A stretch of 39,524 nt of DNA from Neobacillus soli NBRC 102451 (GCF_001591665.1 NZ_BCVI01000002.1:1-39524); one strand, 5' to 3'. Positions 18,406 through 26,720 are shown, numbered from the stretch's first letter. Numbers and translations are program-made. The notes: generated by a model not told the origin, from the sequence alone.

Positions 18406-19725
18406 ATGATAAAAAAACTTATGCTTGTTTTGCTGGCTTCTGTATTATTCATTACCGGATGTCAGTCTATTAAAGGTGTTAACCTTAATCAAATGGTTAT
18501 TAATAACTCTAAGATTAAGTCTTCAGAGAGTAAAACTACCGCTTCGTTAGAATTATCTTACAGTAAATCGCAAGTAAAAGATAAAGATCTTCTAAAGGTC
18601 CTAAGCCTGCTGAATCATATGAAAGTAGAAATTCAGACAAAAATGCAAAATAGTAATACGGTATCACTAAACGGTAATGTTATTCTTCAACAAGGAAAGA
18701 TTCCTTTTCGAGTTTATGTAGATAAAAAACAAATGGTTCTGCAATTAGATAATGCATCAAAACCGATCCGTATTCCTATGGATAATGGGACACCACCAAA
18801 TGATAAAATGATTCAAGATCTGCAAACGAAATTAATCGGACCTATCGTAAGGAATATACCAAACCCTAAACATATCAGTGTAAAGTCTGCAACAGAAAAG
18901 GTAAATGGTGTTAAGGTAAAGGGGCATAAGATCCATGCTGAGGTTTATGCGGATGAAGTAGAGAAACTTCTCTTGACTTTCCTTACTAATCTATCAAAAG
19001 ATAATAATGCATTAGACCAAATTGTTACCGCTGTGAATGAAATCAGCAAGGTTGCTGGTGATAATTCTAAGATGACGGCTGCTGAACTCAAAGAAGGTTT
19101 GGTGGGGATCCAAGAAATGGTTAAACAATCTGTTCCTGAGTTGAAAAAGTCAAAAGTATTAACTCATAAAAACTATTTAAAAACGGATATTTTTGTCGAT
19201 AGTAAATTTTTCGAAAGAAAGTCATCATCGGTTTTAAATATCGCTGGGATCCAGGATGACAGTGGGGTGAAAGGAATCCGCCTTAAGCTCACTAATGAAA
19301 CTTGGAATATTAACAAGTCTGTAAAGGCTAAAAAAATTAGTGCTTCAAAATATTTAAAGGAAGACGCAACGGAAGAGCAATTTTTGGCAACATTAGATAA
19401 AAAACACAGTGTTCTTTATTCGGTTATGACATCGCTCATGTATAAACCGTCGGCACCTTTAAAAGTTTCGCAAGTAAAAGTAAGCAATAATAAAAGAAAA
19501 GCTGATAAGGTTAGTGTAAAGACTCTTAAAAAGGGCGATGTAATAAAAGTTTATAATGCCAGCAAAGGTGGAAAACTGTTAGCAGCAAAGCAGTCATCGG
19601 GTGCTGCAACGACTATTTCTATTTCTCAACTTGGGAAAAAGTCAGGTAAAGTATATGTAAGTATTATCCGCTCCGGAAAAAAAGCGGAAAGTACCCGCGT
19701 AGCAATCAAATTCAAGGGCGAGTAA
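18406..19725 (+). CDS. uncharacterised lipoprotein, 439 aa
   Basis: A type II signal peptide (MIKKLMLVLLASVLFITGC) places Cys19 as the lipidated residue, so the protein is anchored outside the cytoplasmic membrane. No family was recognised. The mature part is Lys/Ser-rich. Residues about 35-320 look like a beta-rich fold built of alternating strands, as in lipoprotein carrier-type domains (VEIQTKMQNSNTVSLNGNV, IPFRVYVDKKQMVLQLDN), with a helical insertion DEVEKLLLTFLTNLSKDNN. The last 90 or so residues (KVSVKTLKKGDVIKVYNASKGG..., then GKVYVSIIRSGKKAESTRVAIKFKG) resemble a bacterial Ig-like/cell-surface repeat domain. GGGGG lies about 8 nt before the ATG. It is monocistronic, with its own terminator. 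Confidence 0.85.
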   Translation: MIKKLMLVLLASVLFITGCQSIKGVNLNQMVINNSKIKSSESKTTASLELSYSKSQVKDKDLLKVLSLLNHMKVEIQTKMQNSNTVSLNGNVILQQGKIPFRVYVDKKQMVLQLDNASKPIRIPMDNGTPPNDKMIQDLQTKLIGPIVRNIPNPKHISVKSATEKVNGVKVKGHKIHAEVYADEVEKLLLTFLTNLSKDNNALDQIVTAVNEISKVAGDNSKMTAAELKEGLVGIQEMVKQSVPELKKSKVLTHKNYLKTDIFVDSKFFERKSSSVLNIAGIQDDSGVKGIRLKLTNETWNINKSVKAKKISASKYLKEDATEEQFLATLDKKHSVLYSVMTSLMYKPSAPLKVSQVKVSNNKRKADKVSVKTLKKGDVIKVYNASKGGKLLAAKQSSGAATTISISQLGKKSGKVYVSIIRSGKKAESTRVAIKFKGE

Positions 19726-19750
19726 TAGTAATTGTAATGCGTTCAGATGA

Positions 19751-19785
19751 AAAGACAGAGAGCAGAAATTGCTCTCTGTTTTTTC
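19751..19785 (+). terminator. terminator of the lipoprotein gene
   Basis: ACAGAGAGCA (19755-19764) pairs with TGCTCTCTGT (19770-19779), followed by TTTTTT. Confidence 0.9.
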
Positions 19786-19893
19786 AATTAACCATGAAAT
19801 GCGGAAATTAACAGTAATATTCCTTCATATTTGAAAAAAATGCATTTTTACTGTTAATATATAGGTATAGGCATATTTTAAGGAGGGATTTTT

Positions 19894-20331
19894 ATGAGCA
19901 TGGATTTTAACTTTTTCATGAATGATGTGGTAAATCAGGCACGTCAAGAAATCGTGTCTGCTGGGTATAAAGAACTTAAAACATCTTCGGATGTGGAAGA
20001 GGCTCTTGCACAAAAAGGAACAACTTTAGTGATGATTAATTCTGTTTGTGGCTGTGCCGGCGGTGTTGCTCGTCCAGCTGCAGCACATGCCGTTCATTAT
20101 GATAAACGTCCAGATCATCTGGTTTCCGTTTTTGCAGGGCAGGATAAGGAAGCAACAGAAACAGCAAGAAGCTTCTTTACTGGTTATCCGCCATCCTCTC
20201 CATCGTTTGCCATCTTAAAAGACGGTAAGATTTGCTCGATGATTGAAAGACATCAAATTGAAGGCTTCGATCCAGCGACCGTCGTTTCTAAGCTTCAAAA
20301 GGAATTTGACCAATATTGTGAAGAAGTCTAA
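19894..20331 (+). CDS. brxB: bacilliredoxin BrxB (YqiW, DUF1094 family)
   Basis: This 145-residue thioredoxin-fold protein removes bacillithiol from S-bacillithiolated proteins under oxidative stress. The unusual C52-G53-C54 motif (NSVCGCAGG) replaces the thioredoxin Cxx[11 protein letters not shown] supplies the cis-proline region. The ATG has AAGGAGGG about 7 nt upstream. It is monocistronic and ends in a hairpin terminator. Its presence implies a bacillithiol-producing organism, consistent with Bacillaceae. Confidence 0.95.
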   Translation: MSMDFNFFMNDVVNQARQEIVSAGYKELKTSSDVEEALAQKGTTLVMINSVCGCAGGVARPAAAHAVHYDKRPDHLVSVFAGQDKEATETARSFFTGYPPSSPSFAILKDGKICSMIERHQIEGFDPATVVSKLQKEFDQYCEEV

Positions 20332-20345
20332 TCTAAATACCGCGG

Positions 20346-20382
20346 AAAGGGTCAATCTCCCCAATGGAGCGTGATCCTTTTT
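20346..20382 (+). terminator. terminator of brxB
   Basis: A hairpin with AAAGG, TCA and CTCC on the left arm against GGAG, TGA and CCTTT on the right, then a T-run. Confidence 0.8.
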
Positions 20383-20434
20383 GTTTTGGAAAAAATTACT
20401 TTAGAAAAACATAGGTGGATTTTTAAAAATATAT

Positions 20435-20485
20435 TTGCATAATTATTAGTATGTGTTAAAATACATAACAGTGAATAATTATTAA
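20435..20485 (+). promoter_or_regulatory. artPQR promoter with two ARG-box-like operators
   Basis: TTGCAT (20435-20440), 16 bp, TAAAAT (20457-20462) forms a sigma-A-like promoter. TGAATAATTATTAA (20472-20485) matches the ArgR/AhrC consensus half-sites TGAAT-N4-ATTCA with one mismatch, and a near-identical copy, TGCATAATTATTAG (20436-20449), overlaps the promoter 36 bp upstream. Arginine-dependent repression by AhrC/ArgR is inferred. Confidence 0.6.
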
Positions 20486-20585
20486 TAAGAAAAACTAGTA
20501 ATTTTGGAAATTAGCATTAAATAACAAGAAGAATATGTGAATTTTAAAAATTCTAATTTTCAGAAAAGATATAGGGGGAAAACAA

Positions 20586-21368
20586 ATGAAAAAGGCAGTT
20601 ATTTTAGTATTAACGTTGATGATGTCTGTAGGAATATTAGCAGCATGTGGTACAGGTGAAAAAGCTAACAAAAAAAGCGGAGATAAGAAGGTACTAGTAA
20701 TGGCAACTTCTGCCGACTACCCGCCGTTTGAATATGTTGAAACGAAGAAAAGTGACGAGATTATCGGGTTTGATATCGATTTGGCAAAAGCAATTGCTAA
20801 AAAGCTTGACTTAAAGTTCGAGGTAAAAGATATGGATTTTGGCGGCTTGGTCCAATCACTTAAATCGGGACAAGCTGATTTTGTCCTATCAGGGATGACA
20901 CCTACTGAAAAAAGAAAGAAAAATGTTGATTTCAGTGATATCTATTATACGGCACATCACATGATTGTCTCTAAAAAAGATAGTGGGATTGAGACGATTG
21001 CCGATTTAAAAGGGAAAACAGTTGGAGTGCAGCTAGGGTCAATTCAAGAAGGAAAAGCAGAAGAGATTAATAAACAGGTACCTATAAAGATTGAAAACCG
21101 GAACCGTATTCCAGACCTTATCCAAGAAATTAAATCAGGACGTTTTGATGCGGCTATTATTGAAGACACAGTAGCCAAGGGTTATTTTGAGAAAGAAAAG
21201 GAATTTAAAGGCTTTACGATTAGTGATGATCCTGAAGAAGCGGGCTCGGCGATTGCCTTCCCGAAAAACAGTGATTTAACGGCGAAGTTCAATAAAGAGT
21301 TAAAGAAAATGAAAGAAAACGGCGAATTGCAGAAATTGGTTGTAAAATGGTTCGGTGGGGAAGAATAA
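20586..21368 (+). CDS. artP: arginine/amino-acid ABC transporter substrate-binding lipoprotein
   Basis: This 260-residue extracytoplasmic receptor belongs to SBP family 3 (polar amino acids). The lipoprotein signal MKKAVILVLTLMMSVGILAAC places the lipidated Cys at 21. The mature domain has SADYPPFEY, IIGFDIDLAKAIAKKL, LVQSLKSGQADFVLSGMTPTEKRKKNVDFSDIYY and DLKGKTVGVQLGSIQEG, all hallmarks of the family. The arginine assignment rests on gene order (B. subtilis yqiXYZ/artPQR) and the ARG-box-like sites upstream. A hairpin separates it from the permease gene and may set a higher receptor level. Confidence 0.93.
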   Translation: MKKAVILVLTLMMSVGILAACGTGEKANKKSGDKKVLVMATSADYPPFEYVETKKSDEIIGFDIDLAKAIAKKLDLKFEVKDMDFGGLVQSLKSGQADFVLSGMTPTEKRKKNVDFSDIYYTAHHMIVSKKDSGIETIADLKGKTVGVQLGSIQEGKAEEINKQVPIKIENRNRIPDLIQEIKSGRFDAAIIEDTVAKGYFEKEKEFKGFTISDDPEEAGSAIAFPKNSDLTAKFNKELKKMKENGELQKLVVKWFGGEE

Positions 21369-21383
21369 TTTTTGAATTACCAA

Positions 21384-21418
21384 GAGACGTTCGCATCTGA
21401 ACGTCTCTGCCATTTTTT
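21384..21418 (+). terminator. intercistronic terminator/attenuator between artP and artQ
   Basis: AGAGACGTTC (21384-21393) pairs perfectly with GAACGTCTCT (21400-21409), followed by GCCATTTTTTA. Partial read-through would give more receptor than permease and ATPase, a common arrangement for importer operons. Confidence 0.8.
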
Positions 21419-21444
21419 ATTTTGATAGAAAGGACGAATGATGA

Positions 21445-22104
21445 ATGAACTTAGATTTTACACAATTCATTCCCTCCATGCCATATATATTAAAAGGGAT
21501 TTTAGTTACCCTGCAGATTGTTGTTTTAGCAGGAGTTTTGGGGTTTGTACTTGGAATTATCTTATCATTATTTAAAATAAGCTCGATTAAAATCCTCAAC
21601 TGGGTTGCCGATGTTTATACTTCGATTTTCCGCGGGACACCACTCGTTTTGCAGTTAATGCTTATTTATTATGGATCGCCACAGATCATCGGTTATCAAA
21701 TTGAGCCCTATACAGCAGCTATATTATCGTTTGGGCTGAATTCCGGAGCCTATATATCGGAGATTATTCGGGCAGGAATTCTGGCCGTTGATAAGGGGCA
21801 GCAGGAAGCAGCGATGGCGCTTGGTGTGCCTTACGGGAAAATGATGTGGGATATCATCCTGCCTCAAGCACTTAAAAATATCCTGCCGGCCTTAATGAAT
21901 GAATTTATTTCACTTACAAAGGAATCAGCAATTGTTACCACCATCGGCGTTATGGACATTATGCGCCGTTCTTATCAAGTGGGGGCAGAGAATTACTCCT
22001 TTTTCGAGCCGTTATTAATTGCCGGCTTAATCTATTACCTGATGGTTATTACTTTAACTTTATTAGGAAAAGCGCTTGAAAGGAGAATGAGACGCAGTGA
22101 TTAA
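21445..22104 (+). CDS. artQ: amino-acid ABC transporter permease
   Basis: This 219-residue HisM/GlnP-type permease has about five transmembrane helices. The N-terminal signature [21 protein letters not shown] is typical of the His/Glu/Gln/Arg permease subfamily, and the coupling (EAA) loop appears as [32 protein letters not shown]. The ATG at 21445 follows an AAAGGA site; an out-of-frame ATG lies just before it. The gene overlaps artR by 8 bp. Confidence 0.94.
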   Translation: MNLDFTQFIPSMPYILKGILVTLQIVVLAGVLGFVLGIILSLFKISSIKILNWVADVYTSIFRGTPLVLQLMLIYYGSPQIIGYQIEPYTAAILSFGLNSGAYISEIIRAGILAVDKGQQEAAMALGVPYGKMMWDIILPQALKNILPALMNEFISLTKESAIVTTIGVMDIMRRSYQVGAENYSFFEPLLIAGLIYYLMVITLTLLGKALERRMRRSD

Positions 22105-22819
22105 GATAGAAAATTTGCATAAGAATTATGGCAAGCTCGAAGTATTAAAGGGAATCTCAACAACTATTGGAGCGGGGGAAGTTGTAGCAATTATCGGTCC
22201 ATCAGGTTCAGGAAAATCAACCTTTCTTCGCTGCATGAACGTTCTTGAAAACCCGACGAGCGGGAGAATTTTGGTAAGGGATCAAGATGTTACCGATAAA
22301 AAGACGAATATCATGAAGGTCCGCCAAAATGTCGGAATGGTGTTTCAGCACTTTTATTTATTTCCGCATAAAACGGTTTTGCAAAATCTTACCTATGCTC
22401 CAATGAAGGTAAAAGGATTGTCAAAGGATCAGGCAGAGAAAATCGCCTTAGAATTGTTAGAACAAGTAGGTCTCACGGAAAAAGCAGATGAATATCCAAC
22501 TAGATTGTCGGGAGGACAAAAGCAACGGGTGGCCATTGCCCGGGCATTAGCAATGCAGCCCGATGTCATGCTTTTTGATGAACCAACTTCCGCACTAGAT
22601 CCTGAAATGGTTAAAGAAGTGTTAGAGGTTATGAAATCACTTGCCCATACAGGGATGACGATGGCGATTGTAACACATGAAATGGGCTTTGCCAGAGAAG
22701 TGGCAGACCGAGTCCTTTTCCTCGATGGCGGAGTGTTAGTTGAAGATGCACCGCCTGAGGAATTTTTCACCAATCCAAGGAGTCAGAGGGCACAGGAATT
22801 CTTGCAAAAAATGCTTTAA
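22097..22819 (+). CDS. artR: amino-acid ABC transporter ATP-binding protein
   Basis: This 240-residue ATPase drives the importer. Walker [10 protein letters not shown] is at 34-42, the Q-loop is in [16 protein letters not shown], the signature is LSGGQKQR, Walker B is [12 protein letters not shown] and the switch His is in IVTHEMGFA. The sequence fits the polar amino acid (GlnQ/HisP) group. The GTG start overlaps the end of artQ, indicating translational coupling. A strong terminator follows. Confidence 0.96.
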   Translation: MIKIENLHKNYGKLEVLKGISTTIGAGEVVAIIGPSGSGKSTFLRCMNVLENPTSGRILVRDQDVTDKKTNIMKVRQNVGMVFQHFYLFPHKTVLQNLTYAPMKVKGLSKDQAEKIALELLEQVGLTEKADEYPTRLSGGQKQRVAIARALAMQPDVMLFDEPTSALDPEMVKEVLEVMKSLAHTGMTMAIVTHEMGFAREVADRVLFLDGGVLVEDAPPEEFFTNPRSQRAQEFLQKML

Positions 22820-22831
22820 TAAGGATATGCT

Positions 22832-22860
22832 AAAGATGGTCTTGATGACCATCTTTTTTA
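22832..22860 (+). terminator. terminator of the artPQR operon
   Basis: AAAGATGGTC (22832-22841), loop TTGAT, GACCATCTTT (22847-22856), then T-run. Confidence 0.93.
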
Positions 22861-22887
22861 TATTGGTTACTTTTGGGGAGATAAATA

Positions 22888-23883
22888 ATGAAATTTCGCA
22901 TTGGATATCGGACAATCAAAACGGCGGTGGGCACGGCAATTGCAATTTTACTGGCGCAGCGGCTTGGACTGCATAACTTTGCCTCCGCCGGTATTTTAAC
23001 CATTTTATGTATTCAGGTTACAAAAAGGCGCTCGCTCCGAACCGCATGGGATCGATTTTTGGCCTGCGTTTTGGCGATGCCCTTTTCTGCCCTTTTTTTT
23101 GAAGGAATTGCCTATCATCCAATTGTGATCGGAGTCATGTTGGTTTTCTTTATTCCGACGATTGTCATGCTGAAGGCGAGGGATGGCGTGGTTACCAGCA
23201 GTGTCATCATCTTACATATCTATATGGCAGAGAAAATAACGTTGGATATTTTTCTAAATGAACTTGGCGTCATCACCGTAGGTATTGGGGTGGCACTTCT
23301 CATTAATCTTTATATGCCAAGCGTGGATAAGAAACTTAAGGACTATCAAGGGGAAATCGAGGAAAACTATAAAAATATTTTCTGTGAAATGGTCCGTTAT
23401 TTACGTACAGGTGATAGTAATTGGGATGGGAAAGAAATTACCGAATGTACCCGATTACTTGAGGAGGCAAAAACACTAGCTTTTCAAGATGTCGAGAATC
23501 ATTTTTTAAGAGAAGAGAATATTTATTTTCATTATTTTAAAATGAGGGAAAAACAGTTTGAAATTATCGAACGTGTCTTACCAATTGTCACCTCTATTAC
23601 AAGGACAGTAAAGCAAGGGCATATGGTTGCTCTGTTTCTTGAGGAACTTTCTGAGAACATTCATCCTGGAAATACGGCCCATATTTATATTGAAAAATTA
23701 AGAGAAATGAAAAGAGACTTTGAAGAAATGGATCTTCCGAAAACAAGAGAAGAATTTGAAACCCGGGCGGCCTTGCTGCAATTAGTTAATGAAATGAATG
23801 ACTATCTCATTATAAAAAGTTCATTTCAAGGAATAAAAACATCTATATCAGTGAATAAACAAAAGAAAATTGAAGCAAACTAG
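22888..23883 (+). CDS. yqjA: aromatic acid exporter-family membrane protein (YqjA)
   Basis: This 331-residue protein has an N-terminal membrane domain of the DUF939/ArAE_1 type (RIGYRTIKTAVGTAIAILLAQRLGL, then about four to five helices through residue 145) and a C-terminal soluble alpha-helical domain (about 150-331, rich in EENYKN, LLEEAKTLAF, IERVLPIV). Family members are putative exporters of aromatic acids, but transport has not been shown for YqjA and the substrate cannot be read from the sequence. The ATG follows TTTTGGGGAG by 7 nt. The next gene begins within or just past its end. Confidence 0.85.
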   Translation: MKFRIGYRTIKTAVGTAIAILLAQRLGLHNFASAGILTILCIQVTKRRSLRTAWDRFLACVLAMPFSALFFEGIAYHPIVIGVMLVFFIPTIVMLKARDGVVTSSVIILHIYMAEKITLDIFLNELGVITVGIGVALLINLYMPSVDKKLKDYQGEIEENYKNIFCEMVRYLRTGDSNWDGKEITECTRLLEEAKTLAFQDVENHFLREENIYFHYFKMREKQFEIIERVLPIVTSITRTVKQGHMVALFLEELSENIHPGNTAHIYIEKLREMKRDFEEMDLPKTREEFETRAALLQLVNEMNDYLIIKSSFQGIKTSISVNKQKKIEAN

Positions 23884-23905
23884 GAAAAAAAGGCAGGTGG
23901 CTGCT

Positions 23906-24418
23906 TTGATAAAAATCTTATCGCCAATCCTGATTGCTTTTTTCCTCTCACCACTTTGGCCATTGGGGCCAAACCCTTTGCCAGGACATCCCTTTGTTAT
24001 TGTTAACAAAAGTAATAATGAACTGGCTTTTATTAATGAAAATAAAGTACAAACTGTCGTAAGTGTTGGTACAGGTAAGACACAAGAGTTAACGCCTGAA
24101 GGTCTTTTTACGATAACGGTAAAGGCAAAAGATCCTTACTTTCGAAAAGGGAATATTCCCGGAGGAGATCGAGCAAATCCACTTGGTGCCAGGTGGATTG
24201 GATTTGATGCTTTAGAAACAGATGGAAGAACGTATGGCATACATGGGACGAATCAGCCCGCCTCAATTGGAAAGTATGTTTCGCAAGGTTGCATCCGCAC
24301 ACAGAATGAGGTTGTTACCTCACTTTTTCCATTAATTCCTTTAGGAACAAAAGTGTTAGTTATCTCTTCAAAAAAGTCATTTGAAGCACTGGCCCAAGAA
24401 AATGGGGCAATTAAATAA
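23906..24418 (+). CDS. yqjB: L,D-transpeptidase (YkuD domain), secreted or membrane-anchored
   Basis: This YkuD-type enzyme probably forms or exchanges 3-3 cross-links at the peptidoglycan stem peptide. With the TTG at 23906 (AGGTGG 5 nt upstream) it has 170 residues: a hydrophobic N-terminal segment (IKILSPILIAFFLSPLWPL) for export or anchoring, then the catalytic domain with conserved H113-G-T-N and S-x-G-C129-I-R. An alternative TTG at 23870 overlaps the end of yqjA but has no ribosome site; GTG 23897 is also possible. Tight linkage to yqjA suggests cotranscription. The yqjB name rests on position only. Confidence 0.85.
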   Translation: MIKILSPILIAFFLSPLWPLGPNPLPGHPFVIVNKSNNELAFINENKVQTVVSVGTGKTQELTPEGLFTITVKAKDPYFRKGNIPGGDRANPLGARWIGFDALETDGRTYGIHGTNQPASIGKYVSQGCIRTQNEVVTSLFPLIPLGTKVLVISSKKSFEALAQENGAIK

Positions 24419-24423
24419 AGGAA

Positions 24424-24466
24424 AAGGGACTGTTCGATTTGAACAGTCCCTTCCTATATGTTTTTT
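24424..24466 (+). terminator. terminator after the L,D-transpeptidase gene
   Basis: AAGGGACTGTTC (24424-24435) pairs with GAACAGTCCCTT (24441-24452), followed after a short gap by TTTTTT. It can also terminate the convergent prli42 gene, which has an AAGGAAAA-complementary T-rich flank on that side. Confidence 0.85.
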
Positions 24467-24560
24467 AAAGTAATGAACCGATTCCAATTAGAAGAGTTGA
24501 GGCAAGCATGGCGAAAAGCATTAAATAAACAATAATTTTCCTTGTCTTCTTTTTTTGCAA
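24465..24560 (-). CDS. prli42: stressosome-associated protein Prli42, 31 aa
   Basis: This is a 31-codon gene on the minus strand, short enough to be missed by ORF callers. It begins with TTG, and GGGAGG lies 8 nt upstream. The product has a basic N-terminus (MQKKKTRK) and one transmembrane helix (IIVYLMLFAMLASTLLIGIGSLL). This layout matches Prli42, the miniprotein first found in Listeria that anchors the stressosome to the membrane and passes stress signals to sigma-B. A well-spaced promoter is present upstream. The identification is by pattern from memory; the short length leaves room for another single-span peptide. Confidence 0.8.
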   Translation of the reverse strand: MQKKKTRKIIVYLMLFAMLASTLLIGIGSLL

Positions 24561-24598
24561 TCTAGGTACCTCCCTTTATTTTCAATAGCTTTATTTCT

Positions 24599-24627
24599 AT
24601 TGTACAGGGAAAAGCCCAAATGAACAA
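24599..24627 (-). promoter_or_regulatory. candidate promoter of prli42
   Basis: On the minus strand, TTGTTC (24622-24627) and TACAAT (24599-24604) are separated by 17 bp and lie about 40 bp before the prli42 start. Confidence 0.6.
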
Positions 24628-24723
24628 CGGAACTACTAAGCAATTTAGGAAGGATTTATGAACTTTTTACCGAATAAGTTAATTGTCGAATTTATTTTTA
24701 TTTTGAAAACAGAGGGGTAAAAA

Positions 24724-25137
24724 ATGATTAAAAAGGTCGACCATATTGGAATTGCTGTTAAATCACTTGAACAAACACTTCCTTTTTATACGGAAACGCT
24801 GAATCTTCCGTTGATAGGGATTGAAGAAGTTGATAGTCAAAAGGTGAGAGTCGCTTTTTTACAAGCAGGTGAGACAAAGATTGAATTACTTGAGCCCACA
24901 TCTGATGAAAGTGCGATAGCCAAATTTATTGAAAAACGCGGGGAAGGCATCCATCATGTGGCACTCGGTGTAGAATCGATTGAAGAAAGAATAATTGAAA
25001 TGAATGAAAAAGGGATTCGAATGATTGATGAGCAGCCAAGACTCGGAGCGGGTGGAGCACATATTGCCTTCATGCATCCAAAATCTACGTCAGGTGTTTT
25101 GTATGAGCTTTGTGAGATGATAGGGAAGAAGGGGTAA
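24724..25137 (+). CDS. mce: methylmalonyl-CoA epimerase
   Basis: This 137-residue vicinal-oxygen-chelate (glyoxalase-fold) enzyme interconverts (S)- and (R)-methylmalonyl-CoA, linking the carboxylase product to the mutase substrate. Likely metal ligands are H7 (KVDHIGI), an acidic residue near 54 (TKIELLEP), H78 (GIHHVALGV) and E128 (VLYELCE). The ATG follows AGAGGGG about 7 nt upstream. The carboxyltransferase gene starts 5 bp after its stop, so the two are an operon; the mutase genes are 6.5 kb upstream. Confidence 0.94.
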   Translation: MIKKVDHIGIAVKSLEQTLPFYTETLNLPLIGIEEVDSQKVRVAFLQAGETKIELLEPTSDESAIAKFIEKRGEGIHHVALGVESIEERIIEMNEKGIRMIDEQPRLGAGGAHIAFMHPKSTSGVLYELCEMIGKKG

Positions 25138-25142
25138 TTAGG

Positions 25143-26690
25143 ATGGACATCTATGAAAAGATAAATGAGTTATATGATAAGCGCAGAGAGGTAGAACTCG
25201 GCGGCGGGGACGAACGCATCGAAAAACAGCATGAGAAAGGGAAACTGACTGCAAGGGAAAGGATTGAACTTCTTGTCGATAAGGGTACCTTTTTTGAATT
25301 AAATCCCTTCATTGAGCACCGCACCAATGATTTTGGTCTCGATGAACAAAAGGGGCCTGGGGATGGGGTAGTGACAGGTTATGGAAAAGTTAATGGCCGT
25401 CCCATCTATCTATTTTCGCAAGACTTTACGGTTTTTGGCGGGGCATTAGGGGAAATGCATGCGAAAAAGATTGCGAATGTCATGGATTTAGCAGCGAAAA
25501 ACGGGGCACCCTTTGTTGGTCTAAACGATTCCGGCGGGGCCCGTATTCAAGAAGGTGTTGTCTCGTTAGATGGGTACGGACATATCTTTTACCGGAATGC
25601 GATTTATTCGGGTGTTATTCCGCAAATCTCTGTCATTATGGGGCCATGTGCTGGGGGGGCGGTTTATTCCCCTGCGATAACGGATTTCGTGTTTATGGTC
25701 GAGAAAACAAGCCAAATGTTTATCACAGGTCCAAAGGTCATTGAAACGGTTACGGGTGAGAAAATTAGCGCAGAAGACCTTGGTGGTGCAGATGTACATA
25801 ATTCCATTAGCGGCAATGCTCATTTTCGCTCTGAAACAGAAGCGGAGGCTTTACAAAATGTTCGCAAGTTACTTGGCTATCTTCCACAAAACAATGAGGA
25901 AAAGCCACCAAGGCTTCCGGTCCAGGAAGAAGAGGATTATCGCCCGGACTTAACCGATACGATTCCATTTGATGCCGTCAGGCCGTATGATGTCCGGAAG
26001 GTCATTGAACAAGTCGCCGACACGGATTCTTTTATGGAAATTCACAAGGATTTTGCGAAAAATATTGTTGTTGGTTTTGCTAGAATCAAGGGTGAACCAG
26101 TGGGACTTGTCTGTAATCAGCCAAAGGTGATGGCGGGGGGCTTGGATATCGATTCATCGGATAAAGCAGCAAGGTTTATCCGTACTTGCGATTCCTTTAA
26201 TATTCCAATCATTACGTTTGAGGATGTAACGGGATTCTTCCCAGGCGTTAAACAGGAGCACGGTGGAATCATCCGTCACGGGGCAAAGATTTTATTTGCC
26301 TATTCTGAAGCAACCGTGCCAAAATTGACAATTATTTTAAGAAAAGCCTTCGGCGGGGCCTATGTGGCGCTAAATAGCAAGTCCATTGGTGCTGATTTAG
26401 TGTTTGCCTGGCCCAATGCAGAGATTGCGGTCATGGGTCCACAAGGGGCAGCCAATATTATCTTTGCGAAGGAAATAAACAAAAGCGAAAATCCAGAACT
26501 GACCAGACAACAAAAGATTGATGAATATCGTGAAAAATTTGCCAACCCCTATGTGGCAGCAAGCAGAGGCATGGTCGATGATGTCATCGATCCTAGGGAA
26601 ACAAGGATAAAAATTATTCAAGCGTTGGAAATGCTGCGAAATAAAAAAGAATCCAGACCCTATAAAAAACATGGAAATATCCCACTATAA
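25143..26690 (+). CDS. yqjD: propionyl-CoA-type carboxylase carboxyltransferase (beta) subunit
   Basis: This 515-residue crotonase-fold carboxyltransferase moves CO2 from biotin to an acyl-CoA, most likely propionyl-CoA. The N-terminal half has KLTARERIELLVDKGTF, ARIQEGVVSLDGYGHIFYRN and GPCAGGAVYSPAITDF; the C-terminal half has GVKQEHGGIIRHGAKILFAYSEA and KAFGGAYVALNSKSIGADLVFAWPNAEIAVMGPQGAANI. Both oxyanion-hole glycine clusters are present. Linkage to mce supports a methylmalonyl-CoA role. MmdA-type methylmalonyl-CoA decarboxylase subunits are very similar and cannot be excluded. No biotin carboxylase or biotin carrier gene is in the window. Confidence 0.92.
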   Translation: MDIYEKINELYDKRREVELGGGDERIEKQHEKGKLTARERIELLVDKGTFFELNPFIEHRTNDFGLDEQKGPGDGVVTGYGKVNGRPIYLFSQDFTVFGGALGEMHAKKIANVMDLAAKNGAPFVGLNDSGGARIQEGVVSLDGYGHIFYRNAIYSGVIPQISVIMGPCAGGAVYSPAITDFVFMVEKTSQMFITGPKVIETVTGEKISAEDLGGADVHNSISGNAHFRSETEAEALQNVRKLLGYLPQNNEEKPPRLPVQEEEDYRPDLTDTIPFDAVRPYDVRKVIEQVADTDSFMEIHKDFAKNIVVGFARIKGEPVGLVCNQPKVMAGGLDIDSSDKAARFIRTCDSFNIPIITFEDVTGFFPGVKQEHGGIIRHGAKILFAYSEATVPKLTIILRKAFGGAYVALNSKSIGADLVFAWPNAEIAVMGPQGAANIIFAKEINKSENPELTRQQKIDEYREKFANPYVAASRGMVDDVIDPRETRIKIIQALEMLRNKKESRPYKKHGNIPL

Positions 26691-26720
26691 GCTTTTAAAA
26701 AAAGGCACCTGTCCTATCAT

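Noticed and set aside
22740..22976. 78-codon ORF across the end of artR
   Set aside because: It runs through the terminator and the yqjA start in another frame and has no ribosome site.
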